This document shows, one piece after another, positions 11,116 through 12,587 of a stretch of DNA of 12,587 bases. The notes under the pieces are model-generated. The model did no database searches and had not been told where the DNA came from. It saw only the letters and a list, made by a program, of their open reading frames with translations. The DNA comes from Planctomycetota bacterium (GTDB lineage Bacteria; Planctomycetota; UBA8742; SKZP01), in the NCBI GenBank assembly GCA_007127275.1, contig SKZP01000592.1, forward strand, positions 1 through 12,587, read 5' to 3'. The translations under genes and the position numbers were made by a program. Numbering within the stretch: the stretch's first letter is position 1; each line of letters begins with the position of its first letter.

Positions 11116-12587
11116 TCAGCGCCTCATGTCGCGACGGATGGCCAGAGAGGGGTCGCGCTCGTGTAGAATCTGTGTGCGGCGGGGCTCAGACATCGACGTC
11201 CAGTGCGCGAGTTGGTCGCGGCGCAGCTGCCGAAGGGGGTCACGCTCGGAACTGTCCGCAGCGAGGGCCCGGGCGAGTCCGTCGTCGGTAACGTCGGTAC
11301 GGTCCGCAATCGGAACAACCACCTCTTTCATGAATGTGGCGCGTGAGCGACTCCCGAGAAGGTTCTGTCGCTGGCGGTGATTCTGTTTCGTGAGAATGTT
11401 CTGTATTCGCTCCGGCAGCCGCTCCCAGTCGCGCCTCCCCATCCAGTCCCAATTGTTCGTCATGATCAACCGCAGCACGTCGAGCCATTCTTCCGAACGA
11501 CCGAAGTGCTCGAGCAGGCTGTTGTTCTTTTCCACCACTTCCGAGAACCAGTAGCGCACGCCCACGGATATCTCGTCGAACCGCGCACGGTCCTCTCCCG
11601 ACGCCGCGGTATATGCGGCGCGCATGGTCGGGCTGTAAAGAAGAAACGCGCGGATTCCGTCCGCGTCGTCGCGACGGTCAAGCTCGACGATGAATTCGAT
11701 GTGGTGACGCCGGAACCGCAGCGGTGGCACGTCGGGCTCGCCGCGGCGACGCCGAGCATCACCGCGAATGAAGCCGGCGAGCAACTCGACCGTATCCTCC
11801 GGCAACATCTCGACCCACTCCCGAAAGTTTACGCCGCTTTCCTGCGCGTCGGTTATCAACCGGGCCCATACGAGGCGTTCGTCGGCGGACTTGTTCAGAA
11901 ACTCGCGGAAGTCGATGAGCGAGCTGCGCGCCGTTTCCGACGCGGTGGGACGAAGATCGAGTTGCGAAGCAATCCCCTCGATCAACTCCGCCTCCTCGAG
12001 TTCAAGCAGTGCGGCGACCGCGTTCGGCTCCAGGGCCATCAGTTGCCGCTGGGACTGCGCACTGAGGCCGCGCATCATACTCCAGAGCTCTCGTCTTTCG
12101 CCGAACGCAGCGAGCCACTCGTGGGAGGCATCCTGGAGCACCGCAGCAAGATCCTGCATGCGGCGGTAGAGGGTGAGCATTGCCTCGGCCGCTTGGCGTT
12201 CGGTGGCGAATACGTCCGGGTCATGCACGCGCTGCGAGAGCTCGAAAAGAAACTCGTAGTACGCCCGGGCGTCGCGCGAGGCGTGTTGCAGATTGCGGCG
12301 ATTGAAGCGCCGCGTCAGCGGTTGTTCCGACGCTCCCGGCTCGCGCAACCGCTCGAAAAGCTCGGCAAGAAACCGGACCCGCAGCGTCTCCTCGCCACAC
12401 ATGTCGATCACAGGAGCCACGTGCTCGAGAAAGCTCATCTCCCCGTTCTGGACGACGTCACGGAGCGCACTCTCTTCGTGGCGTTCAATGGCGTGAAACC
12501 GGCCATTGTCGTCGACGCGACTCGGCGCAATGGAGAAACGCTTCGAAAGGTCTGCACCGATCGGTACGGCCACTTCGAAGCTGTGCA
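11116..12587 (-). CDS. Conserved-looking hypothetical helical protein (5' end probably beyond the right edge)
   Basis: The stop TGA is at 11116-11118. The frame stays open to the last base: codons before the GTG at 12573 read H-S-F-E. The gene therefore probably begins outside the window, although that GTG could be the start (485 residues) and has no Shine-Dalgarno. I do not recognise the family. The protein is charged, rich in Arg, Glu and Leu, and predicted mostly helical, with no signal peptide or membrane segment. Notable stretches are EPNAVAALLELEEAELIEGI, the acidic/aromatic WVEMLPEDTVELLAGFI and a Trp-rich LIMTNNWDWMGRRDWERLPE (about 369-388 from the GTG), followed by a basic Gln/Arg segment. 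Base composition resembles the neighbouring genes, and the long uninterrupted frame argues for a real gene. No enzymatic motif is visible. Confidence 0.8.
   Translation of the reverse strand, partial: HSFEVAVPIGADLSKRFSIAPSRVDDNGRFHAIERHEESALRDVVQNGEMSFLEHVAPVIDMCGEETLRVRFLAELFERLREPGASEQPLTRRFNRRNLQHASRDARAYYEFLFELSQRVHDPDVFATERQAAEAMLTLYRRMQDLAAVLQDASHEWLAAFGERRELWSMMRGLSAQSQRQLMALEPNAVAALLELEEAELIEGIASQLDLRPTASETARSSLIDFREFLNKSADERLVWARLITDAQESGVNFREWVEMLPEDTVELLAGFIRGDARRRRGEPDVPPLRFRRHHIEFIVELDRRDDADGIRAFLLYSPTMRAAYTAASGEDRARFDEISVGVRYWFSEVVEKNNSLLEHFGRSEEWLDVLRLIMTNNWDWMGRRDWERLPERIQNILTKQNHRQRQNLLGSRSRATFMKEVVVPIADRTDVTDDGLARALAADSSERDPLRQLRRDQLAHWTSMSEPRRTQILHERDPSLAIRRDMRR

Overview
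The window looks like ordinary chromosomal DNA from a high-GC Gram-negative bacterium. Support comes from lipoprotein signal peptides, a bacterial-type NuoE, TruD, strong G/C bias at third codon positions and mostly weak or absent Shine-Dalgarno sites. I cannot name the taxon. A proteobacterium-like lineage or an uncultured high-GC phylum would fit, and the GH57/DUF3536 protein does not narrow it.

Layout, left to right. The start (1-224, minus) is the 5' part of a lipoprotein gene that runs off the window. Then comes a hairpin-rich gap (225-701), truD with an unusual basic disordered tail (702-2204, minus), a repeat-bearing gap (2205-2692) and a lipoprotein gene with a GNA1162/DUF799-like pattern (2693-3592, minus). 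A short divergent promoter region leads to a large GH57/DUF3536 glucan-active enzyme (3766-6258, plus) and then an integral-membrane M48 zinc peptidase (6461-8197, plus). Between the convergent M48 and TPR genes lies a compact block of three palindromic elements (8198-8580). The TPR membrane protein gene follows (8599-9471, minus), then a gap holding another copy of the same repeat family and several inverted repeats (9472-10129). Next are a solitary nuoE (10130-10630, plus), a degenerate 5' fragment of a group II intron on the minus strand (about 10694-11003) and an unrecognised helical protein gene whose frame is open through the right edge (11116-12587, minus).

The genes do not form one system. 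Most are single-gene units in alternating orientation: tRNA modification, alpha-glucan metabolism, envelope proteolysis, envelope lipoproteins and one subunit of a respiratory or hydrogenase-type NADH module. I found no defence island, CRISPR array, phage module, complete transposase, rRNA or tRNA.

The most interesting content is non-coding. A MITE-like family with terminal inverted repeats has at least three copies (8198-8367, 8497-8580, 9641-9704). It also shares a 24-base segment with the truncated end of the group II intron fragment. A 114-bp nested palindrome sits between two of the elements. The intron remnant starts just downstream of a perfect terminator-like hairpin.
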